From positions 19,691,389-19,755,388 of the forward strand of contig NC_084713.1 of the NCBI RefSeq assembly GCF_033807575.1: a stretch of DNA of 64,000 nt. The letters are read 5' to 3'. Below the pieces are notes generated by a model that saw nothing but the letters and a program-made list of their open reading frames with translations, was not told where the DNA came from and searched no databases. Source of the stretch: Cydia pomonella. Taxonomy: Eukaryota; Arthropoda; Insecta; Lepidoptera; Tortricidae. The stretch's first letter is position 1; each line of letters starts with the position of its first letter. Both the position numbers and the translations under genes were made by a program. Positions 42,511-54,044 of this stretch are shown piece after piece.

Positions 42511-42951
42511 TGTTTCCACGTAACGTTCAAAATGCTTAGTGGCACCCATTTTCTTTTGAGCTAGATACTACACTAGTATTCGTATTGAGTGTCTATGTAG
42601 TAGCCGACGTGTTGAAAATACTCATTGTTTGAAATGTTCAAACATCTACATTTGGCATGACTTATTGGACAAAGCAACTGATAACGTTGAAATACCAACA
42701 TCATCACGATAAGACTTGGCCGTGAGAGTCTAGAAACCTTTACACCAAGGTCTACCAACAATAACAAACAAGTGGGTGTGACAAATAATTTGTATACGAT
42801 CATGATAAACGGAACGTAATCAATCAAATTCAAATAAATCAAAGGGAGAGAGCGTGGAATTTTAGCCTCTTAGCTACTTTTACCAGAAATATTAGTTAAA
42901 TTGCAACTACCGTACAGAAAATCATCAATTATTTTATTATACATTGTGTTA
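42511..42951. other. Unassigned interval
   Basis: No recognised feature. The 89-codon minus frame at 42573-42842 has no family motif. Confidence 0.3.
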
Positions 42952-43095
42952 GGACTCCTCTACACGATGGCCCAGCGTAGGCCAGTCCAAGGGACGCAGC
43001 TATGCGGTGAAATGAGATAGCAATATCACTTGCTCCCTCTAACGCATAAATGCGTCCCTAGGACTGGCCTACGCTGGGCCATCATGTAGAGGAGC
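42952..43095. mobile_element. Foldback MITE (GGCCCAGCGTAGGCCAGTCC)
   Basis: The left arm GGACTCCTCTACACGATGGC then CCAGCGTAGGCCAGTCC is matched in reverse by GGACTGGCCTACGCTGGGCC then ATCATGTAGAGGAGCC. Inner arms (GGGACGCAGCTATGCG and CGCATAAATGCGTCCC) extend the pairing almost to the loop. Confidence 0.9.
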
Positions 43096-43660
43096 CATTA
43101 CACCAGCCACTGAAAGTTCACGTTGTATAGGTCATACTGAGCAACTTTTACTATGGCGGCAGCAACATAGCCGGAGTTGAACAACTCAAGGCGCACCTGT
43201 CCACGACTAATGCACTGCTTGGCGTGATCATATGTATGAGACCCAAAACCGCGATAAAAAAATTTACTCTTCCATACAAGATATCAACATCAGCCAGCCA
43301 TAATGTAGGAGAGTAATTTTTTTTTGCTATTTCGTTGGTCTCATAGTTAAAGTTGCTCAGTATGATCTATACAACGTGTACCCGGGTACGTCTTTAAACT
43401 AAATCCAAAAGAGAGGTTTAAGCATTGTGAATGTCATCTCGCTTTGTGTGGACACAGCACAGCAGATGTCATTCCAGATCTACGAGTAGAGCAGAGCCTA
43501 ACTGGGGAAGTATCTCAATCTTACAGAAAACCGCAGGCAAATAACACTAAACCCTACTCATAGCGTTGTGTTCCTGCCGGCGAATAAGGTTGCCAGAGCT
43601 CAACGAGGGTGCGGAGTGTTAGGGTCGGCAACGCGCATGTAACTCCTCTGGATGTATAAA
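43096..43660 (+). mobile_element. Retroelement 3' region (CTCAACGAGGG / GTCGGCAACGCGCATG), copy 2
   Basis: It matches 22780-23225 from ACACCAGCCACTGAAAGT to GCGCATGTAACTCCTCTGG. Extra internal sequence (about 43125-43300) shows the same motifs GAGTAATTT and TTGGTCTCAT in an inverted local arrangement. The distal tail seen in copy 1 is missing. Confidence 0.65.
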
Positions 43661-44145
43661 AATGTCCTGTATGTATGTATTGCTATATTAGGACATTTTT
43701 ATATATTTTAGACCTTACTGCCTGTAGACCTTATTACTTCTTTATTAATTTTTGATTTGAAGATTTCATCTTCAGCATGAAATTATTAAATTGTCATAGC
43801 AATTAGCATTGAGCTGACAAAATTTAAAAAAAAGCCATAACGGCCAAGCATGGGAAGTTTTTGAACTTGATGTTACATACTACAAAAGTGTCCTAGATGC
43901 GTATTGTGGATGAAATAACAGGTTACGCGTTTGATCTGGATATGTTATGGATATTATCTGTCAGTTTTAAAAGTAACGTTCTGGTTGAAGAAATTTCATA
44001 TTTGACACTGACGGATCAAATTAATAACAAACTCAGATCAAATTGACAACCTGATATTTCAATCGGAATACCCCTCTTAATACAGAATTAAACAAATGCA
44101 GTTTTAAAACACACCGTAAGCAACAAATAAAGATGTATAAAAGCC
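43661..44145. other. Unassigned interval
   Basis: No recognised feature. Confidence 0.3.
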
Positions 44146-44146
44146 A

Positions 44147-44275
44147 ATTCGATCGAGCCAATCGTGCAGTCTAACGTCTAACGGAACTACATTAGTTTCG
44201 ACCAATCGCGCTCGTGATGCGAACTCATCAACCAATAGCGTTGCCGCGTTAGACTGCAGGATTAGCTCGAATCCG
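44147..44275. mobile_element. TIR element with CGTTAGACTGCA ends
   Basis: GATCGAGCCAATCGTGCAGT then CTAACG on the left, and CGTTAGACTGCAGGATTAGC then TCGAATC on the right, are imperfect inverted repeats of about 26 bp around about 75 bp of non-coding sequence. Confidence 0.6.
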
Positions 44276-44649
44276 TGTGCGTGACACCGCTGTACTGGCT
44301 CCGTTCTTATTGCCCGTAAGGCCCGACCTAGATATATATCATTGACAGTGAGTCACCTCATTCGGTTCTCGTATGTTTATTTTATCCTAATGAATGTTTT
44401 AATTATACGGAATTTTGACTCTTAGAGACTCTATACATGTCTAAGGATAATTTGATAAAAGTCATTTAGTTCTGACATTTAGAGATATTTACACCTCTAA
44501 ATAATTTTAGATTTTTTTTTGTATCTGTTTGTTTTTTTTTAAATATTATTATTATTTTAGTAATTTTTTTTAATTGTATTTTATACTTAATTGTTGATGT
44601 GCTTGTTTTTGTTTGTATGTAAATTCCATGCTGAACTGTAAAAGTGCCC
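44276..44649. other. Unassigned interval
   Basis: AT-rich with T-runs. Nothing is recognised. Confidence 0.3.
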
Positions 44650-44654
44650 TTAAG

Positions 44655-44765
44655 ATAAGATAAGATAAGATAAGATAATTCTTTATTGTACAACCGTGTT
44701 ACAGAGGTGTTATTTAATTACATGTGTAAGTTTCAACGGTAACCCAATTCGGGTATACTTGTGGC
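44655..44765 (-). mobile_element. Probable LINE tail with (GATAA)n
   Basis: AAGATAAGATAAGATAAGAT precedes AATTCTTTATTGTACAACCG. On the minus strand this reads CAATAAAGAATT followed by a (TTATC)n tail, as at the 3' ends of some LINEs. Confidence 0.5.
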
Positions 44766-45169
44766 CTAATTGCTGAATAAATGTTGAAGTTGAAGAAGTT
44801 GATATGTCAATGACTTCAATAGTATCAATGTCTAGCCTGATGAAGAGATGGCTATCCATGTGGGATTGTGACACATACCGTCGCGCAATTTGTCTCGTCT
44901 CGTGCTATAAATTGATTGTATTCGCAGCGGGGCGTCTATGCTCCTATCTTGAAGGTTTTGGTGCAAGATAGAGGGTGCTGGCGGGAATGGTAGCTGAAAC
45001 GTTTTCGTTTTGTGGTCCTCGTGGAAATAGTTAAATGAAATGATTCACTGCACTTACATGGCCAAATGAAATACATAAATTATTGTTATTGTAATGTTAT
45101 GTTATTTTGTTTTTAAAATATTTTGTATGCCTACTAGTATTAGGTATTGACATTATCTGGACATATATG
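44766..45169. other. Unassigned interval
   Basis: No recognised feature. Confidence 0.3.
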
Positions 45170-45171
45170 TA

Positions 45172-45294
45172 CAGTCAGCGTCAAATACTTTGTAGCAACA
45201 AAAGTAGCCAAATAGTTCGGTACACCCTATATTTAGTTTGGTGTACCGAACTATTTGGTCACTTTGACTGCTACAAGGTATTTGACGCTGACTG
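45172..45294. mobile_element. MITE, CAGTCAGCGTCAAATACTT family
   Basis: A 123-bp near-palindrome: CAGTCAGCGTCAAATACTTT and CCAAATAGTTCGGTACAC are inverted as GTGTACCGAACTATTTGG and GGTATTTGACGCTGACTG. TA flanks both ends. The short plus-strand frame through it is incidental. Confidence 0.92.
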
Positions 45295-45561
45295 TACACC
45301 TGGTCTCCAGCGATAAAGGCCTAGCATAGTGCGGGGACTCTTGTATCCTCTGAAAGTCAAACTAGTTACGCACCAACTCTTAACAGAAATTTGTGTATAC
45401 TTCATCTGTATTATTTCTGTGCAATAAAAATATTTTGTATTTTTTATAATACTATTATTGCCTTAACTACCATTATGTTAAGCAAATAAACGCATTTCAT
45501 TAATATGCAGCATCTTATGTAAAAACTCATAATGTTATTCCTCGTAATTTTTTATAACTTA
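45295..45561. other. Unassigned interval
   Basis: No recognised feature. Confidence 0.3.
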
Positions 45562-45715
45562 GAGTCCGACCAAGATAACTCTGCATGGCATGTGCAATGT
45601 CAAAATGTGGCAATTTTGTTGATGGTGATAACATATTTCTATGAAAATATGACGTTTGTAATGACATTTCCCTACTTTTTTCTATTTAAATAGGCGGGTT
45701 TTTGTCTGTTTGTGT
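45562..45715. mobile_element. AGAGTCCGACCAAG repeat, copy 1
   Basis: TTAGAGTCCGACCAAGATAA, CATGGCATGTGCAATGTCAA and TGACGTTTGTAATGACATTT. A shorter relative (TTAGAGCCGGACCAAGCTAG then TTTGTAATGACAGAG) directly precedes the 23-bp satellite at 46715. Confidence 0.55.
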
Positions 45716-46714
45716 CTATTCTAGGTTAGCTTGTTCGAACTCTATCACGGTTTGCTAAGTTACTACACAGTCGTAGTCATACACGATAAGTATTTTTATT
45801 TTTGTAGACAGGGTTCTTTTCATTCCAAAAATACCTTAAAGATAAAGACACGGTATCACGAATAGCATTGACAAAAATAAATGACCGCAAATGGGTGAAA
45901 ATCTACAGAGTTGCTTAAATATTTCTGCTGTATTTTTTATGTCCCAAATACATTTAATGGAAACAACGGAACCAAAAGGATTTTATGTCATCTAGGAATC
46001 GCAATTAATGTTCCCACCTTCCCACCGCAAAAATAAATAAGTACGCAAATAAATATAACAACCCACCACCGAAAGTACAAAACTCGACACGTGTTTCGCC
46101 TCTCTACGATGCATCCTCAGGAGATGCTGACGGTACCGTCAACATCTAGGAATTGGATAAAATATTTCTCGTATTGACGAACTCTAATGTGTAGGTATAA
46201 TTTTAAGTATGCAATTTTAGTCTAATGCTTTAATTAGTGGCAATTTAAACGTTGAAACCGTAAATTCTCTGAAATCAGAAACATTACGATCAGAAGTTAT
46301 TTACGTTCTTAAAAATTATGAAGTAAATAAAGGACGATAGTAGTTGAGATATCTAAAAAAAGTTTTCTTAGTGATCATTATGCGATAGCCATAGTATACT
46401 TCCCCTTGCTTTAGAGTATATTTCAGCCCGTACCCGGTCTTAACGCTATCCTCTCCTGCCTCGTACCAAACCCTAACCGGCTCAACTTCATAATAACAAA
46501 TGGTTCCGTCTACACGATATTACAAGCTCCCACCTCCGACGCTTAAATAACACGCTAATTATTACTAAAACGGGCAATAACAATTTCTCACACGCAGTTT
46601 TAATCGACAGTGTGTTTACTTTAAGTAGTGTTTTTCTGTACTGTGTGAATAGAACGCAGCTAAAACGTTTACTTATAAGGCCTTTTCATATCAAAGCTTA
46701 GTATTTTTGACTGT
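45716..46714. other. Unassigned interval
   Basis: About 46075-46150 (CGACACGTGTTTCGCCTCTC then GCATCCTCAGGAGATGCTGA) recalls a recurrent lepidopteran repeat block, without a second copy here. Otherwise nothing is recognised. Confidence 0.35.
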
Positions 46715-46784
46715 TAGAGCCGGACCAAGCTAGCTCTTCATGACATTTGTAATGACAGAGTTTGACAATGTCATTATTAATAAT
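46715..46784. mobile_element. AGAGYCCGGACCAAG repeat fragment flanking the satellite
   Basis: GTTAGAGCCGGACCAAGCTA, then GCTCTTCATGACATTTGTAA and TGACAGAG, related to 45562-45715. The satellite array starts immediately after its TCATTATTAATAAT. Confidence 0.5.
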
Positions 46785-49246
46785 AAGAGGATCTTCTCTA
46801 GCTTAAAAAGACGATCTTCTCTAGCTTAAAAAGAGGATCTTCTCTAGCTTAAAAAGAGGATCTTCTCTAGCTTACAAAGAGGATCTTCTCTAGCTTAAAA
46901 AGAGGATCTTCTCTAGCTTACAAAGAGGATCTTCTCTAGCTTAAAAAGAGGATCTTCTCTAGCTTAAAAAGAGGATCTTCTCTAGCTTACAAAGAGGATC
47001 TTCTCTAGCTTAAAAAGAGGATCTTCTCTAGCTTAAAAAGAGGATCTTCTCTAGCTTAAAAAGAGGATCTTCTCTAGCTTAAAAAGAGGATCTTCTCTAG
47101 CTTAAAAAGAGGATCTTCTCTAGCTTAAAAAGAGGATCTTCTCTAGCTTAAAAAGAGGATCTTCTCTAGCTTAAAAAGAGGATCTTCTCTAGCTTACAAA
47201 GAGGATCTTCTCTAGCTTACAAAGAGGATCTTCTCTAGCTTAAAAAGAGGATCTTCTCTAGCTTAAAAAGAGGATCTTCTCTAGCTTAAAAAGAGGATCT
47301 TCTCTAGCTTAAAAAGAGGATCTTCTCTAGCTTAAAAAGAGGATCTTCTCTAGCTTAAAAAGAGGATCTTCTCTAGCTTACAAAGAGGATCTTCTCTAGC
47401 TTACAAAGAGGATCTTCTCTAGCTTAAAAAGAGGATCTTCTCTAGCTTAAAAAGAGGATCTTCTCTAGCTTAAAAAGAGGATCTTCTCTAGCTTAAAAAG
47501 AGGATCTTCTCTAGCTTACAAAGAGGATCTTCTCTAGCTTAAAAAGAGGATCTTCTCTAGCTTACAAAGAGGATCTTCTCTAGCTTAAAAAGAGGATCTT
47601 CTCTAGCTTACAAAGAGGATCTTCTCTAGCTTAAAAAGAGGATCTTCTCTAGCTTACAAAGAGGATCTTCGCTAGCTTACAAAGAGGATCTTCTCTAGCT
47701 TAAAAAGAGGATCTTCTCTAGCTTACAAAGAGGATCTTCTCTAGCTTAAAAAGAGGATCTTCTCTAGCGTACAAAGAGGATCTTCTCTAGCTTAAAAAGA
47801 GGATCTTCTCTAGCTTAAAAAGAGGATCTTCGCTAGCTTACAAAGAGGATCTTCTCTAGCTTACAAAGAGGATCTTCGCTAGCTTACAAAGAGGATCTTC
47901 TCTAGCTTACAAAGAGGATCTTCTCTAGCTTAAAAAGAGGATCTTCTCTAGCTTACAAAGAGGATCTTCTCTAGCTTACAAAGAGGATCTTCTCTAGCTT
48001 ACAAAGAGGATCTTCTCTAGCTTAAAAAAAGAATCTTCTCTAGCTTACAAAGAGGATCTTCTCTAGCTTACAAAGAGGATCTTCTCTAGCTTAAAAAAAG
48101 AATCTTCTCTAGCTTACAAAGAGGATCTTCTCTAGCTTAAAAAGAGGATCTTCTCTAGCTTACAAAGAGGATCTTCGCTAGCTTACAAAGAGGATCTTCG
48201 CTAGCTTACAAAGAGGATCTTCTCTAGCTTACAAAGAGGATCTTCTCTAGCTTACAAAGAGGATCTTCGCTAGCTTACAAAGAGGATCTTCTCTAGCTTA
48301 AAAAAAGAATCTTCTCTAGCTTACAAAGAGGATCTTCTCTAGCTTACAAAGAGGATCTTCTCTAGCTTAAAAAGAGGATCTTCGCTAGCTTACAAAGAGG
48401 ATCTTCTCTAGCTTAAAAAAAGAATCTTCTCTAGCTTACAAAGAGGATCTTCTCTAGCTTAAAAAAAGAATCTTCTCTAGCTTACAAAGAGGATCTTCTC
48501 TAGCTTACAAAGAGGATCTTCTCTAGCTTAAAAAAAGAATCTTCTCTAGCTTACAAAGAGGATCTTCTCTAGCTTAAAAAGAGGATCTTCTCTAGCTTAC
48601 AAAGAGGATCTTCGCTAGCTTACAAAGAGGATCTTCGCTAGCTTACAAAGAGGATCTTCTCTAGCTTACAAAGAGGATCTTCTCTAGCTTACAAAGAGGA
48701 TCTTCGCTAGCTTACAAAGAGGATCTTCTCTAGCTTAAAAAAAGAATCTTCTCTAGCTTACAAAGAGGATCTTCTCTAGCTTAAAAAAAGAATCTTCTCT
48801 AGCTTACAAAGAGGATCTTCTCTAGCTTACAAAGAGGATCTTCTCTAGCTTAAAAAAAGAATCTTCTCTAGCTTACAAAGAGGATCTTCTCTAGCTTACA
48901 AAGAGGATATTCTCTAGCTTAAAAAAAGAATCTTCTCTAGCTTACAAAGAGGATCTTCTCTAGCTTACAAAGAGGATCTTCTCTAGCTTAAAAAAAGAAT
49001 CTTCTCTAGCTTACAAAGAGGATCTTCTCTAGCTTAACAAGAGGATCTTCTCTAGCTTAAAAAGAGGATCTTCTCTAGCTTAACAAGAGGATCTTCTCTA
49101 GCTTAACAAGAGGATCTTCTCTAGCTTACAAAGAGGATCTTCTCTAGCTTAAAAAGAGGATCTTCTCTAGCTTAACAAGAGGATCTTCTCTAGCTTACAA
49201 AGAGGATCTTCTCTAGCTTAAAAAGAGGATCTTCTCTAGCTTAAAA
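46785..49246. repeat. 23-bp minisatellite array, about 107 copies
   Basis: The unit is AGAGGATCTTCTCTAGCTTA plus AAA, strictly 23 bp, and 2462 bp correspond to 107 units with no visible length drift. Variants: CTTAAAAAG, CTTACAAAG, CTTAACAAG, TTCGCTAGC and AAAAAAAGAATC. The left third is mainly the AAAAAG type, the middle mixes CAAAG, CGCTAGC and AGAATC types in ordered blocks, and the right end has the AACAAG type. There are no spacers of varying sequence, so this is not a CRISPR array. Opposite-strand frames are closed. Confidence 0.97.
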
Positions 49247-49300
49247 GCCGCGTTCGACATCTTCTTTTTAGTTAATTATTTGACACCTACAAAAATTGTA

Positions 49301-49428
49301 CAGTTGCCATCAGATATACTGAAACGGCCGAGGGGCTTGAAAATATCTTAACAGGCACTCTAACGCCTTGAGGCGTGTTCACATGTTTGTGAACACCTTG
49401 GTCACTCCGATATATCTAATGGCGACTA
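49301..49428. mobile_element. MITE, CAGTCGCCATCAGATATATC family, copy 2
   Basis: CAGTTGCCATCAGATATACT at the left and GATATATCTAATGGCGACT at the right, flanked by TA. The central part differs from the copy at 35772-35879 by an insertion of about 20 bp. Confidence 0.82.
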
Positions 49429-49520
49429 TACTTCAGATTATTCTATGTTTTTAAATAATATTTTTTGGTTTATTGGTGGACTGTCGCAAAGTCCTTATTC
49501 TGTGTCTGCTCTGTAGGGTA

Positions 49521-50070
49521 GACCGAGGCGACTCGGATCACAGGGTGAATCGGATCATGATGAAACATCCGTTAATATTTGAAATATTCAACACTAAACA
49601 TCAGTTAAACTCCATGAAAGTTTTCTTTCAAGCGGATTTTACGTAAGCATTTGCTAAAACAAGAGTTCAAATAATATTCATCAATATTATATTTATAGTA
49701 TATATGTTTGTATGTATTTGTGTCTTATATTTATAGTGTGTATTTATGTGATAAGTGTAGTTTATAAGTATATTAGTTTGCTTTTATTTTTAATTTATTT
49801 TTTTCTCTCTGCACCAATTGTAAGTGTCTCTGTTTGGCTATATGGTTGACTGATAGAGAATACCATTTAGCATTAACTCTGCCATTTGTACATTGTTGTA
49901 TAAATTTTGTGTAATAAAATTTAAATAAATATTGCATTAATATTATTGCACTAAAATAGCGCTGTACATCTCTTCTGTTAGTCTTCGACGCCAGTTATAA
50001 GCAATACTTTCAATGTCAAATTTTTTTTTAATCTGATTCGTTTCGCCCTGTGATCCAATTAACCTCGGTC
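49521..50070. mobile_element. TA-flanked TIR element (GACCGAGG), with nested LINE tail
   Basis: The left GACCGAGGCGACTCGGATCA then CAGGGTGAATCGGATCA is inverted at the right as TGATTCGTTTCGCCCTG-like and TGATCCAATTAACCTCGGTC. TA lies on both sides (49519-49520 and 50071-50072). It is non-coding, with a LINE 3' tail in its interior. Confidence 0.8.
49836..49930 (+). mobile_element. LINE 3' tail nested in the GACCGAGG element
   Basis: TATGGTTGACTGATAGAGAA then TTAGCATTAACTCTGCC and GTGTAATAAAATTTAAATAA, the same tail family as 36725-37610. Confidence 0.75.
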
Positions 50071-50345
50071 TACTATTTTTATTTGAAACAGTTAAAAGTG
50101 TAAATCTATCCCATAAACATGTGGTGTTAATTTTTAATCCATGCATCCTACTATTTTAGGCTCGGATTTCGTAACCTAATGCATCTTTGGCTATAAATGT
50201 ACATTCAATTCTCGCTGTGAGAAGTAAGCTATCCGAATGAAAATTAAAAGCAGCACATAAAAAAATAAAAAGACAGGCATCATCATCATACGGAAAATTA
50301 AAAATGGTTATTTTTTTCTTAAGGTTTTGAAAAACAAATGAATGC
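50071..50345. other. Unassigned interval
   Basis: No recognised feature. Confidence 0.3.
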
Positions 50346-50650
50346 ATTTAAACTCTGGGACCGTGGGGACCCAGCACGAAATCTTTGTTCAAAGAGATAT
50401 TCCAGCGCCTTGTGACCTCTGGTGACCAGAGGGCTGGCAGCTACAAGTGTAAAAATATGGGTGTACACATCTTACTCAAAAATATGTCCCATAGCATCTT
50501 ATTCCAGTGCAATAAGAGCGTAGTACCACATTTTTGAGACGATTCTTTCGATACATATTTTGCACTTGACTGTACTTTGGCCAGAGACTAAGGGGTAACG
50601 TTGCCAGTCTTCTGGGCACCATAACACAGTGACGACCTGGAGAGCATTTT
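50346..50650. other. GC-richer block, possibly LINE-derived
   Basis: GTGACCTCTGGTGACCAGAG (a local palindrome), GGGCTGGCAGCTACAAG, TAACGTTGCCAGTCTTCTGG and AACACAGTGACGACCTGGAG look like part of a retroelement end, but no motif or second copy in the window confirms it. Confidence 0.35.
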
Positions 50651-51463
50651 TTATTTATAAGTTTATTTAAAGTATTATAATATATGTAGTTTAGTTAGTT
50701 TATTTATTTGATATTTAAGTATATTGTATTTTATCATTTTGTGTTGTCCCTATAAAGCATAGAGTTACCATTTGACTGAATATTCATTCCAATTTAAAGT
50801 TTCTTAAGGTGCTATAAGAAATCGATTGTGTTGAAGATCTTACATCTGCAAACTAGTTACGTATGCAAGGTAATAATATCTGCCAACTTCGGGTGCCTTT
50901 TTCAAAAGAATGACTCCATATTTACTTACAAAAACAGTTTGATTGAAATAGCTTAAATAAATAAATAAAGAATGTTGTTACGAATTCTTAGCTGTACTTT
51001 AGCCCACTCAACAGAATCCAAATTTAAATTTCGAAGCACTTCGGTCAAATTCAATTAAACATTCTATTCGACGACCGTTACTGTTACAAAAAAGGTCTTA
51101 AGTGCATACATTTACAAAGATATCTTGGTCGTTTTAAGACACGATTCGGTTATGGTACGATCAATGGTTTGGAACGGGTAAAGGGTACCAATTGGCGACG
51201 CCGGTCGTGTTTATGTCTATGATCTTATCTGCGGTTTGTCTGTAGCCCATACGGGCGCCCGCCCTTTTATTAAACTTCCATGTCAAATTTATAGGGAAGG
51301 CTATGGAGACGGTGTTGCAGATAAATAAATAATCAGGAGTCTTATACGTAGCGAACTAGTCCCAAATAAGATTTGATCTATTGGTAAGGTGTATTTGGGT
51401 TACTTCAGAAACGGGGTAATTTTGAAAATAACAAATCTCCGGGATATGAACCGTGATTACCTT
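50651..51463. other. Unassigned interval
   Basis: No recognised feature. Confidence 0.3.
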
Positions 51464-51641
51464 TTGGATTCCGCTGTGATTCCAGTAAGATCTATCTACG
51501 ATATTTCTAACGTCAAAGTGACATTGGTTGCCCGAATCGAGCTGCTTCTGTCAATTATACGACATAAAAACGATATCTAAATGAGAACTTATTTAAACCA
51601 GAACTTATCGTTATCGTATCTCATTCTTCGAATCGGCCCGC
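51464..51641 (+). mobile_element. CGGCCCGTTTCGAAG MITE, 5'-truncated copy
   Basis: GGATTCCGCTGTGATTCCAG, then GTCAAAGTGACATTGGTTGC and the right end TCATTCTTCGAATCGGCCCG, nearly identical to 4774-5044 but lacking the left terminus. Confidence 0.85.
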
Positions 51642-52328
51642 AAGTATATTTCGAAAGAAGAGAGTCAAATAAAAGTTAAAAGTAACTTTTTAATAGTACC
51701 ATTTTGTTTCTCTTTTAATATATCAACTTGGATTGCGAAATAATAATTGGACACTATTCGAAAACTAGTTTTACATAGTAAAAACGCGTTTTCAACGCTA
51801 CAGAACACTAGTTATAACTAGGGAAAACGGGTTTTGAGTTAAAACGAGTTTTTATGTTAGCATAAGCACATAACATATTTATATAAAACTATATTCTAGT
51901 CATCTAGTAAACACAACACCAGCCTTATTGAGCTCACTGTTAACAGTTTTAACTAGGTCGGTCTGTGTAAAACTGTCTTATAATACCTATTTTATTTATG
52001 TATTATTTATGTTAACTCATAATATGACTCCACAGATCCTCTGTTCCATTAGCAATAGAGGGTGTGCTAAATGAAAACAGGACAAGAATCTTAATTTAAT
52101 TTAGGGAGCAATCTTTGTAACTGTATCAATATCGTTATTCGATAACTTTGTTCCAAATATTATAACGGGGGAATTAAGCTGTCTGGATCTTGTTTGTGCA
52201 GTTTTGGTTTTGGGATATGTTATTCAGTAGATATATTAATCGGTAGACGTAGGCAACTTTGGGCACAAATAAGATCAATATTAAATATTTTGCTTTGTAA
52301 TTTTTAAGTAGTAATACCACTACTTATA
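51642..52328. other. Unassigned interval
   Basis: About 51925 (CAGCCTTATTGAGCTCACTG) may be a small SINE B tail remnant. Otherwise nothing is recognised. Confidence 0.35.
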
Positions 52329-52761
52329 CACCGTGTTTTTATTGAATTCCGTTAACTCCGGGGTATGGGTAAGTACGTTTAAGGGAACTAAATGGCATAG
52401 TTAATAACAAACTATCTCCCTTTTTTTTATAAAAAGTAATTCAATGTTGCATATAGCGTTGTTGTAGCATTGGCATTATATTTAATGCAACCAAACAATT
52501 GAAAACTATGACATTTCGAACATCAATCGTCCGAGATAGTATTTACGTTTAGTAGCAAATGCGCACACTCGTACTAAACACTAATCAATATGTAAACAGG
52601 CTCTAAGGCAAGTATATACGCTCGTGAGGGCCTTAGAAGATATAAATAAATAATTGATTATCTCCGAAATGGAGTTAGGTAATTAGAATACCGGTGTCTT
52701 TGAGGAAGCTTAAGCTCAAGAATGCCCCTTGAAATTAACAGTAATCGAAAAAAACACGGTG
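52329..52761. mobile_element. TIR element, CACCGTGTTTTT family, complete copy
   Basis: The left CACCGTGTTTTTATTGAATT and right AATCGAAAAAAACACGGTG are inverted. TATA flanks both sides, so the target duplication is TA or TATA. It is 433 bp and non-coding. Relatives lie at 29781-30198 and 40690-41015. Confidence 0.85.
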
Positions 52762-52769
52762 TATAAAAG

Positions 52770-52858
52770 TCAATTTTGACATATCGTTTGGTTATCGATC
52801 TTTTAAAAATCCTTCCAAGATCTTAAACGTGTCTTGATCATTCTTCAAATCGGGCCGT
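52770..52858 (-). mobile_element. CGGCCCGTTTCGAAG MITE, terminal fragment
   Basis: The minus strand starts AACGGCCCGATTTGAAGAAT and continues to CTTGGAAGGATTTTTAAAAG and ATCGATAACCAAACGATATG, the left part of the family. Confidence 0.75.
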
Positions 52859-52940
52859 TTATCACTAAAGTGATGTTAGGTAACTGAGTGAAGTATGGTT
52901 AGACCAAAACACACAAACATTGCAAGTGACTAGTAACTAA

Positions 52941-53180
52941 CTAACTGCTTTGGCTCAGCGATTCAAAAATAATCTTGGCCTCCGAAACGAGAGAACGCCA
53001 CCTGTCCCGATCCAGCGCGGTTTCCTGCCATGAATTGGCATTCAGCCGACGCAGGTCCGCCTCCACGACATCACACCAGCGGTACCTGGGGCGCCCGATC
53101 GGTCGACGGCCGGTTGGTCGCCCCAAGTACGCTTCGTTGACTACGCGATCCTCCCCCATTCTGAGACTAAACACTAACAT
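52941..53180 (-). mobile_element. LINE reverse transcriptase C-terminal fragment
   Basis: The minus frame reads MGEDRVVNEAYLGRPTGRRP then IGRPRYRWCDVVEADLRRLN and WQETALDRDRWRSLVSEAKI, ending ESLSQSS and a stop. The arginine-rich GRPRxRW and DRDRWRxLV motifs typify LINE ORF ends. The frame is open throughout. It is the same family as 39990-40257. The plus-strand frame here is a shadow. Confidence 0.82.
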
Positions 53181-54044
53181 TCTGAGATTAAGTGACTAGT
53201 AAAAAGCTTAAAATAAATACTGCGCCATGTGCAAAGCATTTAAAAACACAATCTAATGAACAACTAATTGAAACCCAACATTAATAGAAAAATATTCGAA
53301 ATGCCCACCTGTCAGGTTAGTGACCTTACACCGTCCAAATACGAAAGACCAAACAACATCACACTCTAAACTTTATCTATAACTTTTTAATTCGGTCGAG
53401 TAATAATGACCGGTCACGTCAACCCGTCATTGGCAGAAGAGTTAATTTTCTTCATGCACTTAATTTAAAAAAAGTTATCGAAGGGACCTCCAGGCTTAGG
53501 CGCGCCCATCATGTTGTTTATCTTTAATTAGTTCAGAATAGCTGATTCATTGTTGTGTGGATGCGATAGGCTGTCCACCTACACTTAGTGATGGGCGTGA
53601 GGTAACTAGTATTTAGTAAATGAATTTTTCAATGAATTCAAATATTATAACTTTGCCCGTGACCAAAAGTATCCTTTCTATTAATTTATTTTATGTGACA
53701 TAATTTCAATGTATCCGAATGTAAAATTAATTTGCTATAATGTAAATATATAATAGGTTCTAAGCTATCTAGATAATAAGTTAGCTATAAGACTAAATAT
53801 TTGTACACCTATATGGTAGATCATAGATTACTATATCATTTCACTGTCATCTGTATTATAACCTGTGTTTCACAAATAAAATATTACTTACTTACTTACT
53901 AAATACTGTTATTAATGAGTATGAATACTAGTTATTAGAGTTCACATACATACATTACCGCCTGTTGTTACCTGGTTCTATTTTCCTTTAAAATTCATTT
54001 GTAGTTTGTAGTTTATTGTTGGTGCAATAAAGAATATTTACTTA
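53181..54044. other. Unassigned interval
   Basis: Short TTAC repeats near 53884-53900 and 54038-54052. No other recognised feature. Confidence 0.3.

Noticed and set aside
46785..49246. CRISPR-like direct repeat array
   Set aside because: Units are contiguous 23-mers with no variable spacers, in an insect-like genome. It is a minisatellite.
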